Part shown: one piece after another, positions 26,736 through 41,571 of the stretch | Layout of the letters: every line of letters starts with the position of its first letter | Position numbering within the stretch: position 1 is the first letter of the stretch | Assembly (NCBI GenBank): GCA_026929865.2 | Contig: CM049395.1 | Span: 29,817,001 to 29,881,000 of the forward strand | Length of the DNA stretch: 64,000 nucleotides | Origin: Hyperoplus lanceolatus | Lineage: Eukaryota > Chordata > Actinopteri > Uranoscopiformes > Ammodytidae | Direction of reading: 5' to 3' | The notes under the pieces: generated by a model | What the model was told of the DNA's origin: nothing | The model's input: the letters and a program-made list of their open reading frames with translations, nothing else | The model's database searches: none | Translations under genes and position numbers: made by a program

Positions 26736-27400
26736 CGGGAAAACGGGGTAATGTGAGACACTTTTTACATTTGCTTCCCTCTAAGGGAGCTAAAATGATT
26801 TATCAGTCAAATTTACACATTTCCCATTAATTTGGGATGTTTCCTAGAAAAGGGCATTAGCAGAATGTATTCATGACAAAGGGCAGTGAACATATGATTG
26901 TTTTAAAAAAAGTTGTCTTGTGTCTCAGTGTACCCCAGCTGTGGGGTAAACTGAGACAGACCAGAGAAATCAAGGGGGTAAACTGATCCACTTACTTGTT
27001 CCACTCTGAAACTACCATAACAACAAATGTTGTAACAGTTACAATCCTGACAGCTAGCTTGAAAACCAAATATTCCAAAACTAATGTCGGGCGAGTAACA
27101 GAATCATGGGGTTTGGTCAATTAAGAAAAAAAAATCTAAACACTTGAAAGTAACTCTGATCAAATACACCATATAATTAATATTCAATAATTAACATTCA
27201 AATGAAAGATAGAACCAGTTAGATTAAAACACAGTCTGGGGGTCAGAACACAGGACCCTTAGAGCCAGCTACTGTCTGGGGGTCAGAGCAAAGAACAATC
27301 AGAACCATATAATATCTCACATGACCAAAAATGTGTTCCATAGCCTAGATACAGGGGGTGACTCACAATACCCGATGGCTCACATTCCCCTGTTCTCCCC
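26736..27400. mobile_element. TA-flanked DNA element, family B
   Basis: The left end CGGGAAAACGGGGTAATGTG and right end ...CACATTCCCCTGTTCTCCCC are inverted copies flanked by TA (26734-26735, 27401-27402). The internal palindrome at 26922-26957 repeats the end word GTCTCA...TACCCC. It shares its general plan with 23639-24929 but not the same words. Confidence 0.75.
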
Positions 27401-27515
27401 TATAGTTAATTTTGGTATCATACACTACATAGCCTGTGTAAACTATAATTAGTTGTTTTATTAAAGAGAAGCTTAATCTTAAAATATGAGGAACTAATAA
27501 AAATATGAACCTTAA

Positions 27516-28662
27516 CCTTCCTCCTGTGTTAACTTTCTGTTACCATCTGTGGTGTGAACGGGTCGGTTTAGACCCGTGTCTGAATCAGCTGTAAAAATCA
27601 CTAAAAACAATTGTCCATCATCCAATTTGTTTCTCATCTCTTGGTTATCTTGTTAAGCTTCCTTATCCTGGAAATTATTGTTTTTAATATTTTTGGTGTA
27701 GGCTGCTGGGCCATTTTTTGTCAGTATGCCCCTCAATTTCAATTAAAAAAATTGTAAAATGAGCCTCAAGAGAATCATATAAATAAATATTTGGTTATTG
27801 TGTAACCTGATTATTACTGAGGTGTATGAGACCACATTTCTTAACTACATTTGATTTATTTATTTTTTCATATTAATATTATTGACTATAACATCTATGG
27901 TGTTACTGGTCAATTACGACCCATTTATTTCAGAAAGGAGCAAAACAACTTTTATTTCAGCATTATACAATGAAAACCAGAACAAGTCGTAACACCAAAT
28001 ATAGATTTGCAAGGTCAAACAAACAACAACCAATCAACAAATCAACAAATCGAAATAATGTACGAGTTCCAAAACTAGTGAAAAAAAGTCTAAAAGTCTC
28101 TGTGTGCATGTGTTTGTTTATTTTTAGAATCAGGCCATTTTCACCAAAAACATGATCCAATACTTGGATCACTGTACTGTACATCTCCTCATTTTTGAAT
28201 GCTGCAAGTAGGATACATGCACTCTGCAAGTCACCAACTCTATACTGAATTGACCTCACATGTATGGATATGCCCGTCTGTTTGTTTCGCTTTTATGCAG
28301 GTATAAGGGCAAAAAAAGCCAAAATGAGAACCACCCCCCATTGCTCACATGATTGGGAGAGGAGCTGACTGTCATTGTGTTGGCTGACAGTGCACTTATG
28401 ATTTCAGTTGTGGCTCTAATTATTGTTTTTTAAATCTTATTTTATAACCGGGTCAAAAACGACCCTAACACCACCAGTGTTATCATTTCCACCAGAGCAT
28501 TTTATTATTAAGTGAAACATTTTTTTTATATTTTTATTTTATTGAAATAGAGGTTCCTGACAAAGTCAAGAAGCCTTGATGCAATAAACAAAATGTATCT
28601 GTTTCTTTTATGCATTTGAAATCCAAAACGGGTCTGTGGAGACCCATAACACGAGAGGAAGG
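27516..28662. mobile_element. piggyBac-like non-autonomous element (TTAA duplication)
   Basis: Ends CCTTCCTCCTGTGTTA and the inverted TAACACGAGAGGAAGG abut TTAA on both sides (27512-27515, 28663-28666), the exact target of piggyBac. Words such as GGGTCGGTTTAGACCCG and GGGTCAAAAACGACCC lie near the ends. No transposase frame remains. Confidence 0.75.
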
Positions 28663-28666
28663 TTAA

Positions 28667-28990
28667 AGGGATAGTTCAGTCATTTTGAAGTGGGGTTGTA
28701 AGTACTCATGCATAGTAAGTATGTTACATTATGGAGATGGCGGTCGGCGCAGTCAGTTTAAGGAGTTTGGGAGAGATGTTGCTTTTAGCTTCCAATTGTA
28801 ATGAAGCATACAATTGAAAGGATTTTTTTTAAGATAAGCTTGTATATATGTGGTAAGCAAATGTTTAACGTTAGGGCGACATCGCTCCCAAACCCCTTAA
28901 TGTTTTTTTTTCTTCTTTTATTTAAGAACAAACTAAATTTCTTATTGTATTTACTATGTGTCTGTGTGTGAGTGTATAAAATGCACACTA
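28667..28990. repeat. Probable fish dispersed repeat fragment
   Basis: AGGGATAGTTCAGTCATTTT and GTGGGGTTGTAAGTACTCAT resemble a repeat common in teleost genomes. The class and right boundary are uncertain. Confidence 0.4.
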
Positions 28991-30895
28991 CCGTGCCTCA
29001 CTTCTCTCTTCTGGGAGGCTTGAAATATTGCTCCAGTCCACCAGCACAACAGTCAATCAATAACATAGCATACTGTATGTGCATGGCAGCGCAAATTCGG
29101 CCAATCAGCCGCCTCAAATATGGTGCCTGAGGGGCCCATTGATTTAACGCCCAGAGCTCAGACCATCAGTGGCGGATCAGAGACACCTGACGAGTACACT
29201 CAAGACACAGGATTTGAGCTGTTCTTCTCTTGTTCTCCTCTTCTCCTAAATCTATATGAGAAGAGAACTTGTGGTGGAGGAAATACTAGTCCTAGAGCTT
29301 GGCTCAGATCAAGAATGGGTGAAAAAAGCAAGATGTATAAAAGGTGTATCTCAATATGGGACAACAAAAAAGTCTATTGCTGTATTCTATCATGTAAATG
29401 TCATATTTTACTTTTTGGAACAGTGGGACAGATATAACATGGACTATTACAGAAGTACTGGCCATGAAACCTTTATCTTAGAAGATTAAGAAACGTTGAT
29501 TTGAATATATGTAGTGAAACGGACACACATGGAGAATAGGGTCAAGTTAGCTGTCATGTCAAGCAGACTTAACAGTTCAGGGAAATGCATACGCAACTTC
29601 ATTGCAAACAGAAACAAGTCTGTACTAAGAAGTAAAACAAAATTGAAATAAAACATTTAAAGCACTTACTGCTGAGAAGTCAGATACAGAAAAGGGAGTT
29701 TGACAAAAAGTAGTTTTGATGTTGTTTTTTTCTGTAAACCTTGTTGTTTACTTTCTGACAGTTACGCCTGAAGAAACAGCTTGACAGCAAGATTACATTT
29801 GTTCAGTGAGATGAGGAATTAGTTGAGGAGGGTTTTCGTACTTTGCCAAGGTAATGACAGAGGAGATTTTTTTTCTAGCAAGGATCTCTTGGAGCTGTAC
29901 ATTTGAAAAACAACAACGCAAGTCCCTGCTGAACCGAGGAGAGATTATTTGATTCCCCTTCCCCTGCTGCGGTTTGTTTCTTGACCATGTACCATTCAAA
30001 AATAGACTCGCGTGGCGTGTTCTGACTCTTAATATTTAATCACTCCAATTAGCTAGACGAGCATCTATTATTCACAAAGAGGTGGTCGCAATTAAGAACC
30101 CTGCCAATCAGCCGAGCCCAGAGGGAACAGGGCGTCACCAGGAATCTGCCTCGCAGACTGCACAGAAGCGATTTGAGTAGGAGAACATCCGTGAGGGGGA
30201 AGGAGACATTAACACATCTGGTGGCTGAGGATTGGAGACTAGTAAAAAGATATGTCTGTGCTCCAGAAGCATATGGAAGCAAAGTAAAGCAGCACCTGGA
30301 AGTTTTTCCCCTGCACCTTTCCCAGAGGATCGATGTTTCAAAGTAAATGCTGAAATGACCTTCGGCAGGACGTTTAATCAAACCCTAACATCTAGATTTG
30401 TTCTTGGCACAGTCATTCATCACCATCTTTGTTCTTCTCCTTTTCCTCTGTGCCATGACGCTCCATTGCTGTAGTAAAGAAATGTTCTAAACTATGCCAC
30501 TTGGGGGCTTGGGGATCTGAACTTCAGTATGTTGTTCATGCTGAAAATGCAGAGCAGTTTTATCGATGTTGCCCTCCCACAACGGATCAACTTACACATA
30601 ATACAAAAATGTTTTGCACATTACACACAATATTTTAGTTAAACCATCAGGAGAGCTGTGGCGCTTTACATAAAGGAGGAATAAGGGTAGACATCACAGG
30701 GTGTTTCAGGGTGAACTGCTGCATGTGTGAAAAAAGTTGTATAAAGCATTAAGCATCTCTGATATAGTTTTAGTTTTTATAAACCGTCTTCATAAATCTG
30801 ACAATTTAACAGAAACAATATATCAGTGGAATAATGTTTTAATTAAGGACTATCTGTCGACCGATGCTTTTTTTTTTAAGTGACCACCACCAGCA
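28991..30895. other. Intergenic, nothing recognised
   Basis: No coding motif. 30010-30160 has TAAT-rich, non-repetitive DNA that could be regulatory. Confidence 0.35.
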
Positions 30896-30900
30896 TATAC

Positions 30901-31396
30901 TGTCATGACTCGACAGTCTCTCCTTCTCCTCTTTATGTGTTGTATGTTTTCCCTTGTCTGTCTCTCCTTCTTGTTATTCCATGTGTCTGTCTACCTGTTG
31001 GCATGTGGGCGTGGCCACACTCCGGGGCAGACTGCTCCAGGTGTGGATCGTTGGCTAATCAGACCTCTCTGCTTAAGATTCCAGTTATTCAGCGCCAGAG
31101 TATACTACGTACTAGAGCGGTAAATTACCCGAGATCAGGATTATCTATGTTTGTTGTTTTCTTTCTAGTCTCAGTTGGAGTTAGTTGTAACTCTGCTCCT
31201 CTTTTCTTCCATGCCAGTTGCCTCCACTGTTCACCTTTCCTGCTCGCCTGCCTGCGGGTTCCGGATATCCACTAGCCTCAGCTCGCCACGCCATTCAGCC
31301 GTCCTGTGTCCTGCCAGCCTGCCTGAAATAAACACTGTTCTAAACTGACTACCTGGGTTTCTGTCTGCGTTTGGGTCATCCCGGGCTATCATAACA
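30901..31396 (+). mobile_element. Solo LTR of a retrovirus-like (probably Gypsy-type) element
   Basis: The segment begins TGTCATGA and ends TCATAACA, flanked by near-identical 5-bp words (TATAC/TATGC). It contains a promoter-like part (CTCTGCTTAAGATTCC) and AATAAA followed by a GT/T-rich end, the order expected of an LTR. Internal coding parts are absent. It is a fossil left by recombination between two LTRs and appears moderately old. The family is inferred from general form. Confidence 0.6.
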
Positions 31397-31401
31397 TATG
31401 C

Positions 31402-32969
31402 AGTACATCTGATCCTATACAACCTGTACTATGCACTGCAGGCTGCTGCTATCAAGCTATACTGCCATCTCATTATGTTGTGTATCAAATCAGTTTTACC
31501 TTACCAAAATTAATAGAAAAAGGTTATCATTAAAGTAGCCAGATTAGCCAGCTCATATTATGAGCATTGTTTATTGGCCCACCAAAGCTATGAGTTTAAA
31601 TACTCCAAAACTGTGTTGGTTAATTGAAATGTTTGTTCATTGCTGATGAAGTGTGTAATCCGGGGTATTAACATATCAGCTAAATAAGCTCATGCATTTG
31701 TTTCTTTGTTATGGTTTTTGTGGTTGCTGTGAGCATCAACCTGTCTGAAACTCCTTTGGTTCGGTTTCCTAGCGGGGAACATTCGGTGAGCCAACAACGG
31801 ACCTACTGGATTAGCTAAATATAATTTGGCAGCACACCAAGATAGGAAAGTGAATGCACCACTGAAATTAATTGGATGGCTTTATACCACTTGCATATGT
31901 TCAATTACTGATACTGCAACACTGATTATCTGCTGATACAAATACCAATACAATACTGTCTTGTTCCCTTAAACAACCAAGTTGTCCGTACTACATCTGT
32001 ATAGATGCACTTTGCTTGAACTAGCCATCTAGTACACATCATGTTCAAACCATGAAACAAATGTAAAGTAAGTAATGTACAGCATTTTTATAGCATTTTT
32101 GATTGGTGAGCACAAGTTAAAAATGCTACTGCCAAGCCTAGAAGGATCGTCTGCCAAACACTACTATAAAAAGGATATTATTAGACATACTCGACACAAA
32201 TCACAATATAAACAATACTAGTGTATTACCTATCAGCCTGATAAACCGCAAACACTTTGGCAACAGATGTAATTATTCAGTAAAAAAATCTAATTTGGTT
32301 TCACAAAAACATGAATGCATGCATCATGTGATAGTGTAGGCTAAGGGATCGGATTATACATTTTTCAACTCTGGTATCCATCTAGAGATTTCTTCTAGAT
32401 GTTGACTATACTGAGGAGCTGATCCACACATCCCTAAATTACAAAACCTTTCCATACAGCTTCTGCAACATAGCAAACATCCCACATATACTATATGTTC
32501 CATAGTGGTAAAGTGATGGATTGTTTCCTTTAGTGTCTAAAACCAGCACATCAAAAACCTTTGCAGCATTTTAGATTTTTTTTTTCTCCTTGAGTCTCCA
32601 CCCTTTTGACTTCCCGACGGGGAGGAGAAATATGGAGCTGGGAAAATGTGCCCACTCAACCCCTCTGGGAGCACAGAGGATGACAGAGAGTGAGATGAAG
32701 TGATGGAGGACTGAATAGGAGAAAAAAAGAAAGGAAGAGACAGCAAAACTAAAATTGGAAGAGGAAAAGAAGTGCACTGTCCTGCTGTTTGTCCAGGAAT
32801 ACTTTTATAAAATGATTGCAGGTTATTCTTACATGGTACTACTCATCATATCCTGCAGTCATTGGTACAAATACAGGACTTAATACTACAGTATGCATTT
32901 AAGCCAAACACGCCTTCTGATATTAATGAATTATTCAGTGGCTTTCAGCATTACACACACTTTATATAT
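31402..32969. other. Intergenic, nothing recognised
   Basis: No supported gene or element. Confidence 0.4.
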
Positions 32970-33111
32970 TATTATTAAGGCAGTCAAGTGATTTAAAAAA
33001 TAAATCTAATTAATTACAGACTCTGTGATTAATTAATCTAAATTAATCGCACACTTATATGACACTTTTATGCCTGTTTATAAACAACTGTAGGCCTATA
33101 GGCTAACGTTC

Positions 33112-33112
<1 letters not shown>

Positions 33113-33148
<36 letters not shown>
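33113..33148. repeat. (TC)n microsatellite
   Basis: Nearly pure TC repeats inside the hAT-like element. Confidence 0.95.
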
Positions 33149-33151
<3 letters not shown>

Positions 33152-33200
33152 CTCTAGTAACTTCTGTCTCCTCCCCTCAGCCAGGCTTCTACATTAAATA

Positions 33201-34838
33201 CACTCAACAAAAATATAAACGCAACACTTTTGTTTTTGCTCCCATTTTTCATGAGATGGACTTAAAGATCTAAAATTCATTCCAGATACACAATATTACC
33301 ATTTCTCTCAAACATTGTTCACAAATCTGTCTAAATGTGTGATAGTGAGCACTTCTGCTTTGCTGAGATAATCCATCCCACCTCACAGGTGTGCCAGATC
33401 AAGATGCTGATCTGACATCATGATTAGTGCACAGGTGTGCATTAGACTGTCCACAATAAAAGGCCACCCTGAAATGTGCAGTTTTGTCTCACAGCAAAAT
33501 GCCACAAGCATTGAGGGAGCGTGCAATTGGCATGCTGACAGCAGGAATGTCAACCAGATCTGTTGCTTGTGCATTGAATGTTCATTTCTCCACCATAAGC
33601 CGTCTCCAAAGGCGTTTCAGAGAATATGGCAGTACATCCAACCGGCCTCACAACCGCAGACCACGTGTAACCACACCAGCCCAGGACCTCCACATCCAGC
33701 AGGTTCACCTCCAAGATCGTCTGAGACCAGCCACTGAGACAGCTGCTGAAACAATTGGTTTGCATAACCAAACAATTTCTGCACAAACTCTCAGAACCCG
33801 TCTCAGGGAAGCTCAACTGCATGCTCGTCGTCCTCATCGGGGTCTTGACCTGACTCCAGCTCGTCGCCGTAACAGACTTGAGTGGGCAAATGCTCACATT
33901 CGATGGCGTCTGGCATGTTGGAGAGGTGTTCTCTTCACGGATGAATCTCGGTTTACATTGTTCAGGGCAGATGGCATACAGGGCAGATGGCATACAGCGT
34001 GTGTGGCGTCATGTGGGTGAGTGCTTTGCTGATGTCAATGTTGTGGATCGAGTGGCCCATGGTGGTGGTGGGGTTATGGTATGGGCAGGCATCTGTTATG
34101 GACGAAGAACACAGGTGCATTTTATTGATGGCATTTTGAATGCACAGAGATACCGTGATGAGATCCTGAGGCCCATTGTTGTGCCATAAATCCATGAACA
34201 TCACCTCACGTTTCAGCAAGATAATGCACGGCCCCATGTTGCAAGGATCTATACACAATTCTTGGAAGCTGAAAATGTCCCAGTTCTTGCATGGCCAGCA
34301 TACTCACCGTACATGTCACCCATTGAGCATGTTTGGGATGTGCTTGACCGGCGTATACGACAGCGTGCACCACTTCCCACTAATATCCAGCAACTTCGCA
34401 CAGCCATTGAAGAGGAGTGGACCAACATTCCACAGGCCACAATTGACAATCTGATAAACTCTATTCGAAGAAGATGTGTTGCACTGCATGAGGCAAATGG
34501 TGGTCACACCAGATACTGACTGGTTCTGAGTCCCCAGACCCCCAATAAAGCAAAAAAATGGACATTTCAGAGTGGCCTTTTATTGTGGACAGTGTAAGGC
34601 ACACCTGTGCACTAATCATGATGTCAGATCAGCATCTTGATTTGCCACACCTGTGAGGTGGGATGGATTATCTCAGCAAAGCAGAAGTGCTCACTATCAC
34701 ACATTTAGACAGATGTGTGAACAATGTTTGAGAGAAATGGTAATATTGTGTATCTGGAATGAATTTTAGATCTTTAAGTCCATCTCATGAAAAATGGGAG
34801 CAAAAACAAAAGTGTTGCGTTTATATTTTTGTTGAGTG
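33201..34838 (+). mobile_element. Tc1-type transposon, near full length, long inverted repeats
   Basis: Long terminal inverted repeats of about 278 bases (33201-33478 and 34561-34838) begin CACTCAACAAAAATATAAAC and differ at only about seven positions. TA flanks both ends (33199-33200, 34839-34840). The element is 1638 bases and carries a DD34E transposase frame. The close agreement of the arms points to recent insertion. Confidence 0.95.
33499..34519 (+). pseudogene. Tc1 DD34E transposase, broken by one frameshift and one stop
   Basis: Cut-and-paste transposase. ATG 33499 opens a frame with a paired-like helix-turn-helix N-terminus (RSVACALNVHFSTISRLQRR), then the first catalytic Asp148 in FTDESRF. 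Later pieces hold the second Asp (FQQDNARPH) and the Glu (SPIEHVWD) 34 residues on, so the triad is DD34E. A tandem 16-base duplication (33963-33978 copied at 33979-33994) shifts the frame, and an in-frame TAA lies at 34187. The last part (to TGA 34517-34519) is otherwise open. This copy should not make active enzyme, though its ends could still be mobilised by a related source. Confidence 0.9.
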
Positions 34839-34899
34839 TATATTAAGGAACTACTAGCGCCGAAAGAAGAAAAACACAAAAAAACAAGCAGGCTAAATG

Positions 34900-34901
<2 letters not shown>

Positions 34902-34937
<36 letters not shown>
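34902..34937. repeat. (AC)n microsatellite
   Basis: Pure AC run just right of the Tc1 copy, within the hAT-like host element. Confidence 0.95.
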
Positions 34938-34938
<1 letters not shown>

Positions 34939-35415
34939 GGAGGAAAACAGACAGGCATATGCTAGAAAAAAGTAAGAGGGGGCGGGTGTTCCGTTGAGAC
35001 GATCGCAACTAGCAAAAAAAAGTGAGACACGAGGAAGATTGAGAGATAGGCCTACTGTTTTGAACCTACATTGTTAATTAGGCACCCACTAAATCAATAA
35101 TGCACAGACACTGCGAGAATAACATAAAACGTATTCCTACCTTCATGCTTATTTGCCCTCGGCCCCTTTCCCCTGCTTCTTTCTTTACTCCGCAAGATAC
35201 AGGTGCAGCTCCGCTATCATCTCACCTCTTTTGCACCGGGTCAAAGGGCAATATAGAAGTGTGATTAATCTGCGTTAATTTTTTTAATCGCGTTAATTTT
35301 TCTGTGATTAATTAATCGAAATTAACGCGTTAATTTGACAGCCCTAATTATTATCACATCGCTCATAGTATTGTGTGGAGATGAACTTTCTTTTGTATGA
35401 AAATGAATTGTTTTG

Positions 35416-35530
35416 GGGTACTCGTGGTGTAGTGGTTAGAGCAGGGGTGTCAAACATACGGCCCGCGGGCCATCATTTGAAAAAAACATTTTCAAATGAT
35501 GAGGCTGACTTCACAGTTTACTTTTGACTC
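35416..35530 (+). mobile_element. SINE head fragment joined to a hAT-like end
   Basis: GTGGTGTAGTGGTTAGAGC (35428-35446) is the box A region of the SINE family also seen at 38404-38579. It breaks off into CAGGGGTGTCAAACATACGG, a typical hAT 5' end, itself cut short. Confidence 0.5.
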
Positions 35531-35584
35531 CATTATAAAATTCCCACCTTGTTGTTTTGCTCATTAAAAACTTCTGCTTGAAAT

Positions 35585-35642
<58 letters not shown>
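35585..35642. repeat. (AC)n microsatellite
   Basis: Pure AC run. Confidence 0.95.
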
Positions 35643-35644
<2 letters not shown>

Positions 35645-36277
35645 TATGGGTTATTGAAACAGCTCAAACTGTTTTGTGCTGTGTGATAAATGCACTAAAT
35701 AGAAACAAGAGTTTTATGGAGTCTGGGCTGTGATCCCCACAACAATACAGCCGAGCGGTTATCTGACAGCAGGGAGCCAAACAGCCGTCACATTCACAGC
35801 CAAGCACACACGGACGAACCTTCAGATCCAACATTCAGCCTGCTGAGAGGAAACCTGAGAGCTGCAGGGAAAAGCCCGCCAAATCCCACTGATCTTTCCT
35901 CTAAACAGCATTGATCTGTTTCCTGTTTTCATCTGCACCAAACCAAGAGAGGGCATTTCAGGAAGTCATTAGAGACTCCTATTAGCAAGGAACCTGTTAA
36001 TAATGCACAAAGCACTCTTTAACCAGAATAACATGATGTTTTCCCCTTTTTCTCCCATTATCAATGCAGCATTACACACAATAAATACATTAACACTGAG
36101 GCTAGAGGGAATATAGAGTTTACACATTTACCAGGACTGACTGTGTGATGACCTACAAAGCCCAGCTAGCACTTCATCATTCTAGGGAGAAAGCCGCTGA
36201 GAGGGAAGTGCTGACCTCATCACAGTGACACAGTGCTCCGTGTGCTGCTGCTCACACTGAAACTGTCCAATTTAACT

Positions 36278-36280
<3 letters not shown>

Positions 36281-36320
<40 letters not shown>
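36281..36320. repeat. (AC)n microsatellite
   Basis: Pure AC run. Confidence 0.95.
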
Positions 36321-36979
36321 AGCAGACAGCAGGTTGGACACTCACATATTTGGCACAGTCATGTATCTGAGATGAACTGCTAGGAAACAGTATCAAAGAC
36401 AATCACAAAATATCAAAAGCCTCTTGAAATGTTTTAAAGTTGCAATACGCTCATGCAAAGGTGAATGTGAATGATTAATTTTTATTTGATATGTCTAAAA
36501 TACATTCAATCAATCAATCAAGGTGCATTTTAGCGTCACCAAGAATACGGTAGGCCTATACTTTAAGGAAATACTTTAAGGCTGCAGTAAAAGAACAAGG
36601 CTTACAGAGGCCTGATTGAAGACGGTTAGAAATAGGTGTAACTGAATTTATATATGATCATAACTTACTTTAACAACAAAACCACAACTGTATGTTCAAA
36701 TACCATGACAGGTGTGAAAACGTACAGACTCAGTATGGGCCTCATGAATAACTCAGATAATATAACTCAATACACTGCCACTGTACATTCAACGAGCCTG
36801 TTCAGTGAATGGTTTGAGCTTCATTTAATATGCGAGTGCTGTGTTTAAATCAACTCACCTCTGGTTCATGTCTGACGCTTCATTTGACAGGTGATCTTAC
36901 TGCGGGGCTCTAACGCTCAGAGACCCTCCGCAGCTCCACTCTGTCAAGTCCTCTATTATTATTAACAGTATATCTGAGA

Positions 36980-37140
36980 ATAAAGTCAGAACTTTTTTTT
37001 TTCATTTGTGGCCCTAATCCTCTTCTGTACTATGGAAGAGGATTAGAGCCACACATGAAAAAAAGTTAAAAAAAAGAGTTAGAATTCTGAGAAAAAAGTC
37101 AGAACTTTTTTTTTTACGTGTGGCCCTAATCCATTGTTTC
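36980..37140. repeat. Hairpin-bearing repeat, MITE-like
   Basis: An inverted repeat (37002-37025 with 37034-37057; arms like GGCCCTAATCCTCTTC) sits between two copies of AAGTCAGAACTTTTTTTT (about 36983 and 37098). The form is that of a small non-autonomous DNA element. The family is not known. Confidence 0.5.
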
Positions 37141-38403
37141 CGTTGTAGACTTTCACAATAAAATAAAAAAATAAACAAAAATCGTCTCTTCCTTTAATAG
37201 TAGCACAAAGCAAAACCCTGCTCTTGACTTCACCTTTACACCGCCCACATGCGAGTGGTGGAAAGTAGTCTAGCCCTACTCAAGTACAATTTTGAGGTAG
37301 GCCTACTTATTGAGTATTTAAAAAATTTAAAACATTAAAAAAGTAGGGTGAGTAGGCCAATTACTATGCCAATTTACAGTTAATGTACAATTCAATTTAA
37401 TTTAGTTTAAATTACACTCACTTTTATCAGATGCAACATTTAAGCAGGACTTATACAAATGTTCAGGTCTTCGTTTCTGATGTCGGAATCCACATGTGTG
37501 ACTATTTGCTACAACTACAAATTAATAATGCCCCACATTTAGGAGAATTGAACAAGGCAGGCTGAGGTCAAGTACGTTGATTAAAAGAGAAAATTATGAA
37601 ATCGGATCACAAAATGATTCCATGTGCAAGACTAAATTAAAGCATTACTACCTCCGATTTGATGTAGGCTACATTCCTTGCAGTGTGTTTTGATCTCTGT
37701 TTTTTGCTTACAATTGAGAGGTTTATTTTGTCATCCTTGCAAAATCCTGATCACCTGAACGCAACGTTTCTATGAGCTTACACAATAATAATGCTTTTCC
37801 AGTGCTACGATAAACTGGATCATTATGAATAATTTTCTTGAACTGCCTTCATTTAGTCCGTAATTGCAGCATTTGTGGCTTCATTTTCTCCGCAGCAGCC
37901 AAAGTACAGATCTCTAAATCCCACTGTAGTCAAATCTAAATAAAGAAAGATTTAGGAAGATTATTGGGGAAATAGTTTCCCATAAACTGTTCCTCTTATC
38001 CAGTCTTCATCTTTAATCCTCTTATGACATCCGCCTGTCTCTATATATAAAAAATACTTCCAACCCCCAGGTTTAACTGAATAAATGGAAGATGCCAGTG
38101 AAGCGCGGCACTGAGCCTCTCCGCTCGGGCAATTCGGGGTGCGGGCCTTGCTAGAGGTGCAAGGCAACCAAATCCTGTGGTCGAATGCACAGAGCAGTAC
38201 TTAGCACTGTGCTGTTCGGTTCACTTCACACGTCTACTTAATTAAAAAGTCAATAATAATGATTAAAATACTAATGTAAATATTTATAAATTAAAGTTCA
38301 AGAAAAGTTGTTAAGTCAGTTTTTCTTCAACAAACAGCATCTCCCATAAGCCCACAGACCATTGCGGATCAGAAATCATCTCACATGATGAGCAGTTTGT
38401 ACG
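37141..38403. other. Intergenic, nothing recognised
   Basis: A short stretch at 37256-37320 (AGTCTAGCCCTACTCAAGTA) resembles a common fish repeat. Nothing else stands out. Confidence 0.35.
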
Positions 38404-38579
38404 TTTTTTAAGATATATTTTTTTTCGCTTTATTAGATAGATTTAGAGATACAGATTTGGAATAGGACAAAGAGGGGAGGACATGCAGAGAACAACCACA
38501 GTTTGGCCTCAAACCAGGTCCACTGTGATGAGGACTGAGCCTCTGGGGACGCTCTAACCACTACACCGCGAACACCCCC
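38404..38579 (-). mobile_element. tRNA-derived SINE, minus strand
   Basis: Read on the minus strand it starts GGGGGTGTTCGCGGTGTAGT with box A (GTGTAGTGGTTAGAGC) and box B (GGTTTGAGGCC), then a short body and an A-rich end after AATAAAGCG. About 175 bases, apparently complete. Confidence 0.75.

Positions 38580-41571
<2,992 letters not shown>

Larger units (their letters stand above)
32978..35345. mobile_element. hAT-like non-autonomous element hosting a Tc1 insertion
   Basis: The left end AGGCAGTCAAGTG and right end TTTGACAGCCCT are imperfect inverted copies with TTAATTAATCACAG-like AT-rich subterminal DNA on both sides. Flanking 8-mers TATTATTA (32970-32977) and AATTATTA (35346-35353) match at 7 of 8. 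The Tc1 copy at 33201-34838 splits it. Confidence 0.65.

Noticed and set aside
33550-33993. 147-codon minus-strand frame
   Set aside because: It lies opposite the Tc1 transposase and is its shadow.
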